64,000 nt of DNA from Pempheris klunzingeri (lineage: Eukaryota > Chordata > Actinopteri > Acropomatiformes > Pempheridae): positions 11,083,338 to 11,147,337 of the forward strand of contig NC_092028.1 in assembly GCF_042242105.1 (NCBI RefSeq), written 5' to 3'. The notes beneath the pieces were generated by a model that searched no databases, was not told where the DNA came from, and saw only the letters and a program-made list of their open reading frames with translations. Shown piece after piece: positions 11,101-24,479 of the stretch (its first letter is position 1; the number at the start of each line of letters is the position of its first letter). Both the position numbers and the translations under genes were made by a program.

Positions 11101-14100
11101 ACTGAGAGAGCATGTTGCATAAAAATTACCGATCCCATAAATACAAAGCATAAATACTGAACTTGGGCCGGTTTATACCAATGCTGATAATATTGTTAGT
11201 TATTTGATTACTTGACCATAGTTGTTCAAAGCTGTTAGTCTGTTATTGTGGGCAACTTCTCTGTGTAAAAATACAGTGTGGCCGTGCGGGTAGGATAATC
11301 TTACAATTACAATTTGTGTTCCCAGTTGATGGGCAGCCTGGAGGAGGTTCACATGCCCCAGAATGGCATCAATCACCCTGGTGTAACAGCACTGGCCACA
11401 GCCATGCAGCACAACATAGGCCTCCGCATCCTCAACCTCAATGACAACACCTTCACTGAGAAGGGGGCTATCGCCATGGCTCAGGTACATAGACATTACA
11501 CATGAGGATCGTGACTTCCTTTTTTTCTTTCTTCTTTTTGTTTTTCACCAATTTATCTGTCACCATGAATTTTACTTCAAGCAACAATTCTCTTTTCATG
11601 CTTGTGAAACTGTAGCAGATGACGTCTGTGTCGTTCACAGGCCCTGAAACCCCTGCGAAGCATTCAGGTGATAAACTTTGGAGACTGTCTGGTGCGGCCA
11701 GCAGGAGCCATAGCTATTGCAGAAAGTGTGTCGGAGGGATTACCAATCCTAAAGGTGAGTGTGTAGCACACGTCACCACACACCCTGACCAGACCTAAAT
11801 ATGGTCACACACCTGTGGACCTTTGATCATTTCTGCCCTAAATTCATTCTGAAAGGTCTTTATTTCCCTGTCTTTTCTTAGCTTTTGTTTGACCTGTGAC
11901 ATGAGTGAGTATTTCATTACATTCAACAGGAACTCAATCTGTCATTTGGCGAGATTACAGAGGAGGCTGCTCTGGCTGTTGCACATGCAGTAAAGAACAA
12001 GGACCAGCTGGAGAAACTGGACTTAAATGGTACAAACTGGCAAAAAGTTCTTCACACATCTAACTTTTCGTATGATTTTTTTAGTTATTTTATATTTATA
12101 AAATACAGAGGTTTCACATTCCAACCAAGGTGCAAATATGTTATCATTTTCAGAAATACAAAAATCTGCTTCAAAGTCTTTCTGTCAATGGTTTTAGGAG
12201 AGTAAATGATTTTATCTCTGGCGCCTCTGCTCTGTGTTTTATTTGTGGTGATGCTATTTAAGAGATTTTCTTTCTGTTTATCTTGACTCTTCGGTTTTCA
12301 GGTAACTGTCTTGGAGATGATGGCTGCAAAGCTGTGAAAGACGCCATGGAAGGCATGAACATGGGCGAATTTCTGGGATCACTCAGGTAATCCTGTTGTA
12401 CTTATGCTCCTGTGTTGTATTTAATGAAATCCCTCTGTCATTTCTCTGTCTCTGTCTATCTTGTTGTGGGTCATGGAGGCCTGGAACAGATACAATCACA
12501 CATTTAGTGAGAAGCAGTACAGGAGGCTTCTCTATAGAAACTTAATACATAAAGAAGATGCTCAGTTTCCTCCATTTCATTTAGTTTTATTGTATAGTAG
12601 GATCCTTTTGTAGATGGAGCACTATTTACATTGTACATGCAATATGAGGCATTAAATGAGCTTCAGTTGAGAATGCACCCAAGACGGTGAGATCCGATCG
12701 CTCACACCACATTTGGAGGCAATCAGGGCCACATATGGTCACATCCGTTTAGCAGTGTGTAAGTTAATCTGTGGTAGGCCACACGTGGGTCCACCTATTC
12801 AACTGACGTCCTCTGCCTAAGCAGAGGGTACGCCAATATTAAGGTGATTTAATCTTATTATCAGAACTACAACACAACCTGCACCCTGCTGTGCATTTAG
12901 AGGTGTTTGTGGTGCAGCAGCATGTCCGACCACTAAGCCTTGATAATCAGGACAAGTGATGAATGAATTTTAAATCCTTAAAGTCTCTTTTCCATGGATA
13001 TGACACACAATTCTGCATATACCTGCTCACTGAAAAAGATTGCTAATGAGTAGCGCTTTTAATGTGCCTCAGTGATGACGAGGGTGAGCCAGAAGATGAT
13101 GAGGAGGACGACGATGAAGATGAGGAAGAGGATGACGAGGAAGTGGATGAAGAGGAAATAGAGGAGGAAGAGGAAGAAGAAGAGGAAGAGGAAAGCAGTG
13201 GCATCAAGGTCAGATAATTGTGTGATGACGATGTTTTTTGTTTTTTTTTCACGAAAGGATTTAATGACGGTAACATCATTCATATGTGTATTTTTTTCAC
13301 TTTCCCATTAATTAGAGCGCATGTTGGTATATTAATATTGCTACATGTCCACATCTTTATTGCACAATAGCATCAGTCTGCATTGAATAGCTGACACAAA
13401 GTCCAGGGTAAAGGCCACGCCTGCTGTTGCTGTATGCACTGTATTGTTTGGCGTTGTGGTTTAATTGACTTTTCTTTTCTCGTCCCTTCCCGTCACAGCT
13501 GTCCACCCCTACATCAGCACCCCGGCCACCAGATGTCGCCTCCTTCCTCAGCTTTCCTTCCCCAGACAAGCTGCTCAAACTTGGGGCCAAGAGAGCGTTT
13601 CTGATCGAACAGCAGGTAAACACAAGGACAAATCCACAAATGCATGCACACCAAGTTATGTTCTGACCATAAGAACCACATTGATCTGTGAACAAGAACA
13701 TCTTAAGACTCAAAGAAATGTCCTGGCTTACATTTAAGACATTTACGCTCAGAAGTCAAAATGCATCCTGTGTGTTTACTTGACGCAAACAAACAGAGGT
13801 TGCGTCAGTCTGATAATGAGCGTAAAGCAGAGTGGCTGTCAGTAAATGTTTTCTTCCTTTCTCCCTGTATAGGTGGATGTGTCAGATGGTTGGAAAACAG
13901 CTGAAGCCTTCCTCAAGATTGCATCTGTATACAAGGAGGAGAATAACGATGTTAAGGATGCAGTGCTGGACAGCATTGGTGAGACACTTTGTCTGAATCA
14001 CTTGATCTGATTGTCATTCTATGTCTTTGTCGACAGAAGTGCTTGACTAATGAGCAGGAAACCTCAAAGCGTTCCAAAATAATTCATGCTCTTCAGTGTC

Positions 14101-15927
14101 AGCGCAGAACCACCAGAAAATATTGAAGTACCTTTTACATTTAAAGGAATAATTTGACGTTTTGGAAAATTCACTTACAGTATTTACATAAGAAGATTAA
14201 TACTACCAACATGTGTTTATGACAAATATAAAGCTGGTGCCAACAGCTGGTAAGAGTTGCTTAGCATGAAGCCTGGAAACATGGAACAGCTCTTTAGTCT
14301 CCACTTCACCAAACAGAAAACATTTCTAGTGGCCGAATTACATTATTGCCTATTAAAGCTTCCTTGTTTTCATCTCAACCTCTGCTATGAGTTCACTAAC
14401 ACAGGGGTCTGCAACCTTAACTGCTCAAAGAGCCATTTGGTCCTGTTTCCCACAGAAAAGAAAACACCGGGAGCCGCGAAACCCTTCTGACATTCAAAAT
14501 GAAGATAACACTGCATATATCATTTTTTACCTTTATGTTATGTATAAACAAACTATAGTGTGTTGCTTTCATGTAATCAATGAACAGCTACAGAGAAAAT
14601 TAAATGACATTTCTGAATGCAACAAAAACATTTTGAAGGTTACTTTTAAGTAAAATACGCAATGTCTGTTTTAGTCCTTCTTGTATTTAACGAACTTAAA
14701 TGATCCATCGGCAGCAAACCAAAAATGCTGTCCTCTGCTGAAATTACCGTAATGACACCATATTGGCTGTAAAGCGCAACGTCTCAGCTTTCAGAAACCG
14801 TTGGAATTTTTCTGAAAGCACAAACTGTGACGGAATTACGGTAATCCAGAGCTGGTGGGCCCTTTAGGTTTTAGAGAGTTAAATAGTCATTATTTAGTTT
14901 TCAAAGCCGCAGGGAGCCACAGCAGAGGGATGAAAGAGCCACATGTGGCTCCGGAGCCGCGGGTTGCCAACCCCTGTACTAACATGAGCTTAGAAATGCT
15001 CATTAGATTGTTTGACACAGATACACAAATATCTAAGGCTGCATTTTTGCTGTGATGACTCACATTACCCATTCTGTGCTAACAGGAGACACATTTTCTC
15101 TTATTTTTCTTTTTTGTGGACAATCTTAGAATATAGGTTTGTAATGAGTTCTTTTTTCCCTCACAGATGCCCTTCTGAGGAAAGCTTTTACCACCCCTTC
15201 CTTCCAAGGCTATAGCTTTGTGTCCTCTTTGTTAGTGCTACTCGGACTCATCAAGGTATGCTTCATCTGTAGATTCTCAGCAACATTTACAGTGGTGCAG
15301 AAATGTTTTTTTCACTATCACTTTCTGATCATTTTCTCTGCCCGCTGCCCAGAGTGAGGACAAAGTGAAGCCTGTGCCTGTGGTTCCCGGCCACCTTCAC
15401 GCCTTGGAGCATGTTGTTCGACAGGACTACTTCCCCAAAGAGAATGTGGCTGTGCTGGAGGCTTTCCTGTCCCGGTAAGGACATGACAGAACGAGCCAAT
15501 CAGCAGATGGCCTGCAGGTACAAAACGCCACCATCCAATCTTGGGGAATTAAGCACACACACTAGCATTTCTGCACTCGGTGCACATAGTAACTTTGGTG
15601 GACACACTCTGATGATTGCTCATTTTTAATGGAATGGATTTACAAACGTTTTTCTTAAACTACACTGCTGCACTCATTTGTGGTGTTTCATGGGACTTGT
15701 TGACAATAGAAGAATTACCAGAATATCACCAGACTTGGCTTTTAGAAATATATTACGTTAATGGATAAATACTATAATTTCTCATAATAATTTGGAGATG
15801 TGTGTTTAGACTTGACCCTTGAATTGTGTTTGCTGTCATTCACAGAAACAACAAGGTCCTGGAGTCGTGTGGCAATGCCAGAAACAGCCTCCAATCAACA
15901 CTGCAGAGAGTCAGGTCTGAGGGTTGA
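8177..15927 (+). CDS. rangap1: Ran GTPase-activating protein 1
   Basis: Fifteen coding exons: 8177-8288, 8497-8624, 8838-8897, 9103-9282, 10934-11068, 11326-11484, 11641-11754, 11930-12029, 12302-12386, 13073-13208, 13499-13615, 13873-13978, 15167-15255, 15353-15474, 15846-15927. They sum to 1725 nt, 574 aa (human 587). The ATG is the first in its exon and gives [13 protein letters not shown], collinear with human. Residues about 30-360 are the leucine-rich-repeat GAP domain ([38 protein letters not shown]). An acidic Asp/Glu tract follows (exon 10), then the C-terminal helical domain. The SUMO acceptor motif is kept as IKSE, split across exons 13 and 14. RanGAP1 stimulates GTP hydrolysis by Ran in the cytoplasm; its SUMO-modified form docks at RanBP2 on the nuclear pore. 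It is divergent from zc3h7b, as in human. Confidence 0.97.
9366..9693. mobile_element. Tc1-type non-autonomous element (MITE)
   Basis: About 328 bp in rangap1 intron 4, bounded by inverted repeats CAGTGGTCACGTTATTAG at the left and AATAAAGTGGCCACTG at the right. These match the CAGTGGCCACTTTATTAG ends of a teleost Tc1-like family. No transposase sequence lies inside. Confidence 0.7.
14143..14330 (+). repeat. Fold-back MITE fragment (AAAGGAATAxTTxGAC family)
   Basis: Begins AAAGGAATAATTTGACG and continues with degraded text resembling the left half of a common percomorph fold-back MITE (GCTTAGCATGAAGCCTGGAAA near 14260). Other copies are at 31595-31675 and 34497-34915. Confidence 0.5.
14402..14976. 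mobile_element. Non-autonomous hAT transposon
   Basis: A 575-bp element in rangap1 intron 12. Its terminal inverted repeats are CAGGGGTCTGCAACC at the left and GGTTGCCAACCCCTG at the right. Subterminal sequence on both sides matches the fish hAT family with 'AAAGAGCCA...TGTGGCTCC'. It is flanked by 8-bp direct repeats, CACTAACA (14394-14401) and TACTAACA (14977-14984), differing at one base, as expected of hAT insertion. No transposase is left inside. Confidence 0.85.
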
Positions 15928-16633
15928 GGACTATGGATACACACACACACACACACACACAAACACACACTCACAGACTGAACTTTGACTGATCAGCGAT
16001 GGACCTTTTTGGAAGCCAGTCCACTTGAGTACAAATTGGAAGCAAATAAAGCCGGGTAGCACTTGAGAAGAACAGACTGAACTCAGACACACTTTTCTGC
16101 GCCACAGCTGGCCTTCACTAGCTCAGCAACACACCTCTGTCTGAACTCTGGACTGGAATGCTTTGTGTTTTGAACTAAATTATGCTCTTATGGTGTGAAC
16201 TAACTGAAGTGCTTCATATACACATATAATCACAGGACAGCACTGACAACTTGGTCTTGATGCTCTTTGTATTCTGATGAATAAGGAATGGCCTCATTCC
16301 CCTCATAGCCTAAGATCTGTCTGTTGTCACCTGTTTAGTGACACCAGACTGACTGAAGCACAGATTACACTTTGGTGTAAACTAGAAAAGCTGCTCTGAC
16401 TCTAAAAGCTCTATTGTACAATTTCTACTTCATATCTGCCTTTTGTTATTCTGCTGTTTTGTATTAAATGTTTATTCAGTTCGATAATATGGTCACAATG
16501 TTGTCATTAAAATATGTATTGGCTGATAAATATTATCAGAATAAGGCTGTAAACTACAATAAAACAATCAAAAGGGATGAAATGAATTTAAATATATCTC
16601 CAGCCTTTTTTGGGATTGTGCTGTGAAAATAAA
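15928..16633 (+). terminator. rangap1 3' UTR and poly(A) signals
   Basis: A short CA repeat at about 15939-15970 lies just after the stop codon. AATAAA signals occur at 16045-16050 and 16628-16633; the second would give a 3' UTR of about 0.7 kb. Confidence 0.5.
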
Positions 16634-16659
16634 GCTGATTTGAGTGTTGGATGTCATTC

Positions 16660-17800
16660 ACAGTCTCCTCATATTAACTGCATAGAATTTTCATTAAAGA
16701 ATAAAGAAGCTTAAAAGAGGAAACAACATACAAGTACATGAAAACTCAAACAGCAACAAACAGCTCACAGGATCGCAACATATTTTGTCGTGTCCTGCTC
16801 TTATTTCTTTTTGTGGCACTGCGGGATCAAATCAATAAAAATAAAAAAAAACCCTGACATACAAACAATAGTCAGTTTATCTCTTACATATAGCAACAAA
16901 TGCTTTAAATTTGGCCAACAAATACAGTTCAGCTCAGTCTTAACAGACAGGGAATGCTAAAAAAAATGTAAAACCAAGGTGTCAATTTGCATTGAGGGGC
17001 TGCAGGGATCAGGGGTCATTGCAAAAGAATTTATCAAAGCCTTGTTTGTTAGCCAGCTGGACCACAGACTGTAAGTGCTAGACACACTCGGACTGAAAAA
17101 AAAAAAAACAAGACCAGGGCAAAACCTAGTATGTGGCTAGACTTTGTGGTCATTGTGTTATATTTTGGCCAAATTGTTAGATGGAGAATCAGTGTGTCTG
17201 TAATGTTAGTACCTGGATAATAATTGTTCATGTGCTATTTGCTGCAATAGTTCCAGTGATACTTGTTCTTTAAGTGTACTGACGTACACCTCCCACCCCT
17301 ATTCACCCTGCGTCTCCCGGAGGCGGTGTGTCAGGGTAAAATCCTCCATACTTCTGCCAGCGTCATCGTCTGGGATGTCAGCCTTCTGAACACTCCACTG
17401 AATGTTGCATCATTCATTCATTTTTCTTACGGTACCACCTGGTGACCTTTAATCCAAGCTGTGAGAGACTCTGCTTGAAGGTAAGCCTGTTTTTTCTTCC
17501 TTGGTGAGTTTGATTTTAAACTCCATTTTGTTTTTGAGGTTAGACTTTGGGTCTCTCTTGAGACAAAATTTCACCTGTTGAGCTGAACCTGTGGTGGTTC
17601 TAATGCAGTGCAAAAATGTTTTTACTGCCAAGTAAACGTGTACATACACAACACATAAGCATGCCCAGACATTTATTATACATTTTATTTAAAGGGTTGT
17701 TTAGCTCTGTAAATGGCCAACTTCAGTGAAGCTTGTGCATGCATATGCAATCACTGAATGGTGTTGCTAATAATATTTCTAACATGTTTTATTGGCACAG
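16660..17800. other. rangap1-chadl intergenic stretch
   Basis: No recognised gene or named repeat. A donor-like site at about 17480 (CTTGAAG|GTAAGCC) could end a non-coding chadl first exon that splices to the acceptor at 17799-17800, directly before the chadl ATG. That is inference only. Confidence 0.4.
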
Positions 17801-20800
17801 ATGCATTTCTTCTCTGTTCCGGTCATCCTGCTGATTTCATCACTGAGTTTAGCCGTCAGAGCAGGCAAATGCCCCAGACTGTGTAGCTGTGACGGCACCA
17901 AACTCACAGTCGCCTGCATTGGCAAGAACTTAACAGAGGTTCCCCCAACTGTAGATGAGGTAAGGAATTCAAATGCAAAAGTTAGTGCCTCCTTTTCACT
18001 TGATACAGTTGAACGCAGGAGCATTGAATTGCAGGTGGACTATCTAGTGAAAAGGAATTGGGTAAATGTACGCTCACTGTTTTTAATGTATGCCATTCAT
18101 ACTGCTGTACAGCTATAGAAGATAAGTGTCTTGTCTCTCCAGTATTACTAGTGTATTGTTCTTATTAGGTGCACTGCAGTGCTTAGCTTTATCAGAATGA
18201 TGCCATTTCAGTCACCTGATTTCAATTCGGCTTTTTTAATGCTTATAACATTTTGTACATTTTTCTTTGCTTATTTGTTTGTATTCGTGGTGGTGGTCAC
18301 TTTAACTTTCTATGCTGCTATTGTAACACCAGAATTCAGTCAGTCAGTCAGTCAGTGTGTTTTATCGCCCTCACAGATCTCAGTGAAACTTGACCTGAGG
18401 AATAACAATCTGCAGGAGCTGTCCAGGGGGGCGTTCATGCACACACCCTACCTCACCCACCTCAACTTGCAGCGATGCAACATCATCAAAGTGAAGGAGG
18501 GCGCTTTCCGGAGCCTGGGCCGTGTGGTCTCCCTGAACCTGGCCTACAACAAAATTGACATCCTTTACCAGGTTAGAAGAAAATTCAAAACTGCAATACT
18601 GGCGGCACTGAGTTAATATTTTTATACATTTACCTCTGGTCTGCCTCTGACCTGACTGTTGCAGGAGTCCTTTGACGGCCTCTCCTCCTTGAAAGAGCTG
18701 TATCTGGACCATAACCGTGTGGAGGAGCTCCAACCTGGAGCATTCACTCAGCTCGGTTTCCTCAACATGCTGGCGCTCACCAACAACCAGCTGGTTTACA
18801 TCCCCAACATGGCCTTCCAGGTACTCAGACTTATGGCTGTTAACTTTTCATTATCACAAACTGCCATACACATGCATCACTACACACATGCTTCACAATT
18901 AATGATCATGTTTGGCAATATGATCCCACAACGGTCTGACTCTTCTGCCAGGGCCTGAACAACATCAAGTGGCTTCGTCTTAGCCATAATTCCCTGAACA
19001 ACTTGGCACCTGAGGCGTTCACTGGACTGTTCACCCTCAACCGCCTCAGCCTGGACCACAATGAGCTGCAGTTCTTCCCCACCCAGACCATGAACAGGTG
19101 GGACAATCTAAGGCATTATTATTGACATTATGCAGAATCACAAGGAGCAAATGTTGAAGGTGCAATAAGATTAGGTGGTAATGCTACTGTTGATAAGTTT
19201 GGTATATTCTGTGTGTTTCTAATTGTCATCACATCCCATTAAAAGACAAAAACAGTGAACACTGCAGTAATGAGTTATCTGGCTATGCAAAGCCTGATAT
19301 AGTGTCTGTATCATAGAGCAAATGTTTATTAATTCGCCTCTACTAGACCCCAGCAAATGTGGCCGCTGGACTTCAGTCCTGATACATAAACTGTACAAAC
19401 ATAAGCTGTAAGATAGCCAGCAACAGACGTACCAGCTGTGTGTGGGAGTGTGTTTGTGTGTTTGTGTGCAGCTCAGCCTCTGAGCTCAGAACTAACAACA
19501 AATTATTTGCTGATATGAACCAAACGCCTCCAAGGCCCCAGGACAGTCGCCTGCTTTGTCTAGTTTGTAATCCAGCGTCTTTAAATTCACTATCTTAGAC
19601 TTTGTTAGTTTTTGTTTATGTGTATTTTGCTTTAAGTTTTCATTTTAATTATTAGTATACAGATATAAACTAAAGAATTTCCACCTTGAAAACTCTTAGA
19701 GCAGCATCATGGAGGAATAGATAGTACATGTCATTCAACTTTTTAACTCTACTGTCTTCTCCCTGTAAAGACTCAGAGAGGTCACGCGCCTGGACGTGAG
19801 TTACAACCCCATGACCTACCTTGGGGAAGAAGCCGTCGCCATGGCGAAGCTTACACACCTCTACCTCGACCACATGTCCCTTCAGGACCTGTCAGATCAG
19901 GCTTTGTCCCACGCCCCCCTCCTCTCCCACTTGGACCTCAGCCACAATCAGCTTCGCTACCTGGAGCCCCTCTCAGGCCCAAAGGAGCTGGGCAGCCTCA
20001 ACCTCACTGGTACAACAGTGTTCTGACTTTTTCCATCAACACAAATGTGGGAATAAAAGATAGTATCGTACCATGTGTCATCTACAATCCATCGTGATTG
20101 TCACTCATTTCTCTCAAAGGCAATCCGATCTACTGTAACTGCTTCATGCGGTCCCTGAGGAAGTGGGCGGGTGCCGGTGGAGTGAAGCTGCTGGGAGCCT
20201 GTGCTGGACCTCCTCACCTCTCAGATGAGCCCCTGCAGGCCGTGGCTCCTCTGGATCTACGCTGCCGCAGTAGAGGAGAGACACTGAAGGACGAGTTTGA
20301 AGAGGATAATGAGAGCGCAAGAAGCACCCCACCCACAGCCAAGCCTAAGCAGACAGTCAAGTGTCCACTTAACTGTGACTGCGATGTGAGTGTTTTTCTG
20401 TGGAGACAGCACTGGTGACAGAAACAATATTTCTCTCTTTGTGGGGCACATTTTGTCCACTTCTACATGCGTTAGACACCCACCTCCAACATTAGCTGCT
20501 CTCTAGAAAACTGGCAGCAGAGAGAAACTGATATTTGGTATTACCTGGTTGTGTATGTACAGTGTGTGTGCTAAAAGTCAGATTTTTCTTGGATAAAGTC
20601 ACTAGAATGACCAGACTGTCAACATTATGTAATAACGAAGGTATGAATAAAAAGAGTTTAAGACATTTAAGAGGTTCCTTGTAGTTAACCACAGATAATT
20701 ATCACCCAATTTTGCAGTTCTTTTTAACCTTAAAGCTCTTCTGACCATTTTAGTATCATTTAGCTTATTGTTTTGGCTCACTCTTTCATTACATCATTTT

Positions 20801-23331
20801 CCACTGCACCTTTAAAAACCACGTACATTTCAATTGAATGCTAACATTGCATGCTAATAGGCAACTGTTTGCCATATCAACTTAAAACATGGTAACATGT
20901 CATGCCAAGAGGCCAAAGAATTAGATTAAGAATTGTAATAAAACATCTGAATTCTTTGTCTACCGGTGTTTTATAAATCCCACTAAGACGTGTTGTTTAT
21001 AATATTCCATTCTGATTTAATTCTCCCCAGATTGAAGCCCAACATGCCACATGTGAGGGTCGGGGTCACACCAAAGTCCCGCGAGGCTTCACCTCCAAGA
21101 CGCAGCTGCTTGACCTCCGCAGCAACCACTTCCACTATCTTCCTGCCAACAGCTTCCCAGGCGCCAGCCAAGTTGTTTCTCTTCACCTTGAGTTCTGCAA
21201 AATCCACGAAATCGAAGGCGGCGCTTTTCGGGGAATGAAAAACCTTTTTTATTTGTATCTTTCTGACAATGACCTCACATCTTTGGACCCTGGAGTCTTT
21301 TCTGGAGCCCCTGAGCTTACCTACCTTCACCTGGAGGGGAACCGACTAGCACAGTTCCCTGGATCAGGTCAGTGTTTTGTTAAGTCAAGTCTGGTTGTAA
21401 GTAAATTAAAGTTACAGGAATTTACATGTTATATATGTGTGTAAAAAACACAGGAAACTAAAACTGCATGGATATTGTCTCTTTGTGTCTCTCCTGTAGC
21501 CCTGGCACTCTTACCAAGTCTGTTTGTGTTACACCTGGAACGAAATGCCATCTCCAAAGTAGAGCCCACCGGTTTGCTGTCCTCAGTTACCCCTAAACTT
21601 AGGGAACTTTATTTGACCAATAACACCATTACCTCTATCGCCAAGGGTGCTCTGGACTCAGCTTTCCTAGGCACACTTCACCTGGATTCAAATCGGCTGA
21701 CAGAGATGCCTACTCACGTTCTGTCCCAGGCCCCTAACCTGGAGGAGCTCAATCTCTCTCAGAATTCAATTCGCTGGGTGGGACCAAATGCATTCCAGTC
21801 CATATCCCAAAGTCTGAAGAGGCTTTACATGGATCAGATGGGCATGGAGAAGGTATGAGACACCACCCAAGTCTGAGACTAATGCACACATTCCCCAACG
21901 CTCTTTGAACCAGAACAATCTTTTGATGGGACAGTGATCATCATCCAAAAATCACAACTAAGATGATAGAAATATGATGATAGAAAAAAAAGTTATTACA
22001 ACTCATCCTGAGGGCACCATGGATATCTGTAACCATGATTCGTGGCAGCGCATCCAGTAGCTGCCAAGACAAAAATAAAAACTGAACCTTATGGTAGTGC
22101 TAAAGGAAAAATCAGAGTATTGCCAAAGTGAGTCTGTCTCTTTTCTATTGGGGACGATCAGTGTCTGTACATCATTTTATAACAGTCTTTCAAACAGTTC
22201 TTGAGATATTGAGCCCCCGGCGAAGTACTATAAACTTTATGTCACTTTCACACTGGTTGCTGTTTTGATGTAACCATGTCTGATGTAACAACTGGCTGTC
22301 CCATCTCTACCTAGAATGATACACAGAAAAATATGGGAGCAGTACAGCATTTGATTCTAACAAAGGAAAACACCTGCCTTCTCATCAGGCTCTGAACATT
22401 CAGTCCAGAAGTAATTAAATGTGAAATCAAGTACTGAACTGATAGTATTCACTTCATTGGGGTCTTATCCGTGCTAACAGCACAGAAAGCAGGACTTATT
22501 TCTGATAAGGTCTTTGTACCATGCTCCAGATGTCCAGGGAGGCTCTGAAAGGGCTGGGCTCAGGGCTGAGGGCTCTGACGTTGAGAGGAAACCAGCTGGA
22601 GGTGCTTCCTGACCTGAGCCAACTCACCGGCCTGGAGGTGGTCGACCTGCAGGACAACCCCCTGCTGTGTGACTGTTCTCTGCTCCCGCTACGCAGGTCA
22701 GTGCTCAGTTTCCCTAGAACTAGAGTTTCATTTGGTGGAGAAAGTTAGCCAGACATGACCCTTTAGGGAATAACTTCTGCTGTTATTGTCAAATTCATTT
22801 AAGTGTAAGTGAATTTTCTTTTTCTTTTTCTTATTGGGGTGGCACAGTTGGTTAATGGGATCATGTACTCATATCACTGCTGCTGAATGGTTCTTGAGCA
22901 CATTAAATCTCTATAAACTGCTTCGCATAGCCAGAGGAGAGAGGAAAGTAAGTGTATGTTGCTATAGGGCTCAAGGAAGCTACATTATTTACAAGAATTT
23001 GACTGGTTGCTCTCCGTCTCTCAGGTGGATGGAGAATGTAAGTTTAGAGGTGATCGCCACCTGCGGTCACCCTCCTGAGCTCAGAGGTCAGAAGGTCAGG
23101 GACATCCATGTCTTCAAGTCCTGCCCAGAAAGCGGCTCTCCTCCAGACGAGAAGGTTGTCGTGGCCACCAGACCTCCAAAAGTGAAGAAACCAAAACCCA
23201 GCCTGTCAAAGGCCCTTGGGGTCAAAGCTAGGCCTGCAAAGCCCCGAGCTAAACTACCCAAACCAACCAAGAATAAGCCTCAGAGGAAACCTGTGGCACC
23301 AAAAGTGACAAAGAACAAGAAGGCACTGTAA
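17801..23331 (+). CDS. chadl: Chondroadherin-like protein
   Basis: Ten coding exons: 17801-17959, 18377-18571, 18665-18820, 18952-19097, 19771-20009, 20120-20385, 21031-21367, 21500-21852, 22530-22696, 23025-23331. They sum to 2325 nt, 774 aa (human about 762). The ATG opens its exon and starts a signal peptide (MHFFSVPVILLISS). Then comes a cysteine-rich LRR N-cap (KCPRLCSCDG), a first block of leucine-rich repeats, and a C-cap (NPIYCNCF...). An acidic linker leads to a second N-cap (KCPLNCDCD), a second LRR block and a second C-cap (NPLLCDCSLL). The protein ends in a Lys/Pro-rich basic tail of about 65 residues. This double-LRR layout is diagnostic of CHADL, a secreted small leucine-rich matrix protein of cartilage that restrains collagen fibril assembly and chondrocyte differentiation. 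The poly(A) signal AATAAA is at 23472-23477. Confidence 0.95.
22010..22225 (+). repeat. Teleost interspersed repeat in chadl intron 8
   Basis: Degraded relative of the repeat at 4130-4400. It shares the order 'GGTAGTGCTAAAGGAAAAATCAG', then 'CTGTACATCATTTTATA', then 'TTGAGATATTGAG'. No coding content. Confidence 0.35.
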
Positions 23332-23630
23332 TGAGTCGAGGTAACAAATTGAATTAAGTCCGTTTTCTAGTAATTTAGCCGTCAGTACAATATAAATAGG
23401 TTTGTTACTGGAGTCTGACAGCTGAGTGTGGAGATCTGTTATTTATTTTTATTTTATTTTATCTAATTTTTAATAAAGTGCATAAGATTACAACTCTGTG
23501 TGGAATTTATTTGCACATGTTGCCATCTGAGCATAGTAAACACTGCAAAGCAGAAATGGTGAGAAAGAAATTGTGAGAAATGCATGAAGATCCCGCTACC
23601 TGTCGGTCGAGCAAAGCCATCATATGAGAG

Positions 23631-23817
23631 CCAATCGCGTTGCTTATCGCTACCAAGATTTAACCAATCACATGCGGCGCCACTACCAAGATTTGCGAGG
23701 ACCAATCACCTCTCGTCGCGCCAACCAAGATTTGACCAATCAGAATCGCCAGAGCGACCAAGAATTGAGCCGGAAGCCGCCCCCCATAATTTCTTTGACA
23801 TCTTTTGCGATATTTTG
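23631..23817 (+). promoter_or_regulatory. CCAAT-box array promoter
   Basis: Four CCAAT boxes in the same orientation start at 23631, 23664, 23702 and 23736, spaced 33, 38 and 34 bp. Three sit in diverged copies of a unit containing CCAAGATTT, so the array may have grown by tandem duplication. An ETS-like CCGGAAG follows at about 23770. A splice donor (GATATTTTG|GTGAGTTC) at 23818 would end a non-coding first exon. Regular 30-40 bp CCAAT spacing is typical of NF-Y-driven, often cell-cycle-linked, promoters. This is 300 bp past the chadl stop codon, so it belongs to a separate unit. Confidence 0.55.
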
Positions 23818-24479
23818 GTGAGTTCATTGTCATCCTGTTGTCTTGAATTTTTGATATTAAAATACAAAGTTCGGTTATTTCGTTTACCTACAGTGCTATC
23901 GAGCTAGCATGCTAGCAGGCTAATTATGCAAAATTCATATAAACGTAACCAAGTTAATTAGCTTGTTTTTAATCAAACGTCATTAACAGCTGGCTAGCTA
24001 AGTCATGAACAATTCTCCATTCATAACCAGCTAATTGATATATAAATAACGTTTATTTTGACCGCTGATTTAACCAACGTTATGCTTAATAACTGGTTAC
24101 TATTTGTTAATAAGACTAATGTTATCTAATCATTAGTAGAAGGTGGAAATGACAAAGTCCACAGTTTACTGACGCAATCTGTGGATTCCCAATTAGTTAA
24201 AACAGGCCAAAGTAGATGGATGCATGGATCAATCAGTGTAGGAATCAATGTATTTGGGTTGTTCTGTCTCACAGTGTTATAGTGAGCAGGCTGTGAACAA
24301 AGCACTTGAGAATAGTTGCACGACATGTATAGTTCAGTTGTGTACTTAACTGGTAACTGATGATAAGAAATGAAACTGTAAATGAGAATTATGTCAATAC
24401 AATGTAAATTGTGTACAATATAAGAAGTCAGACTGAGCATATTCTAAGTGCTGCTGTTTTTTTAATTCAACTATACAGA

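Noticed and set aside
13043-13283. Minus-strand frames rich in Ser or Phe/Leu.
   Set aside because: They are the antisense of the GA-rich acidic exon of rangap1.
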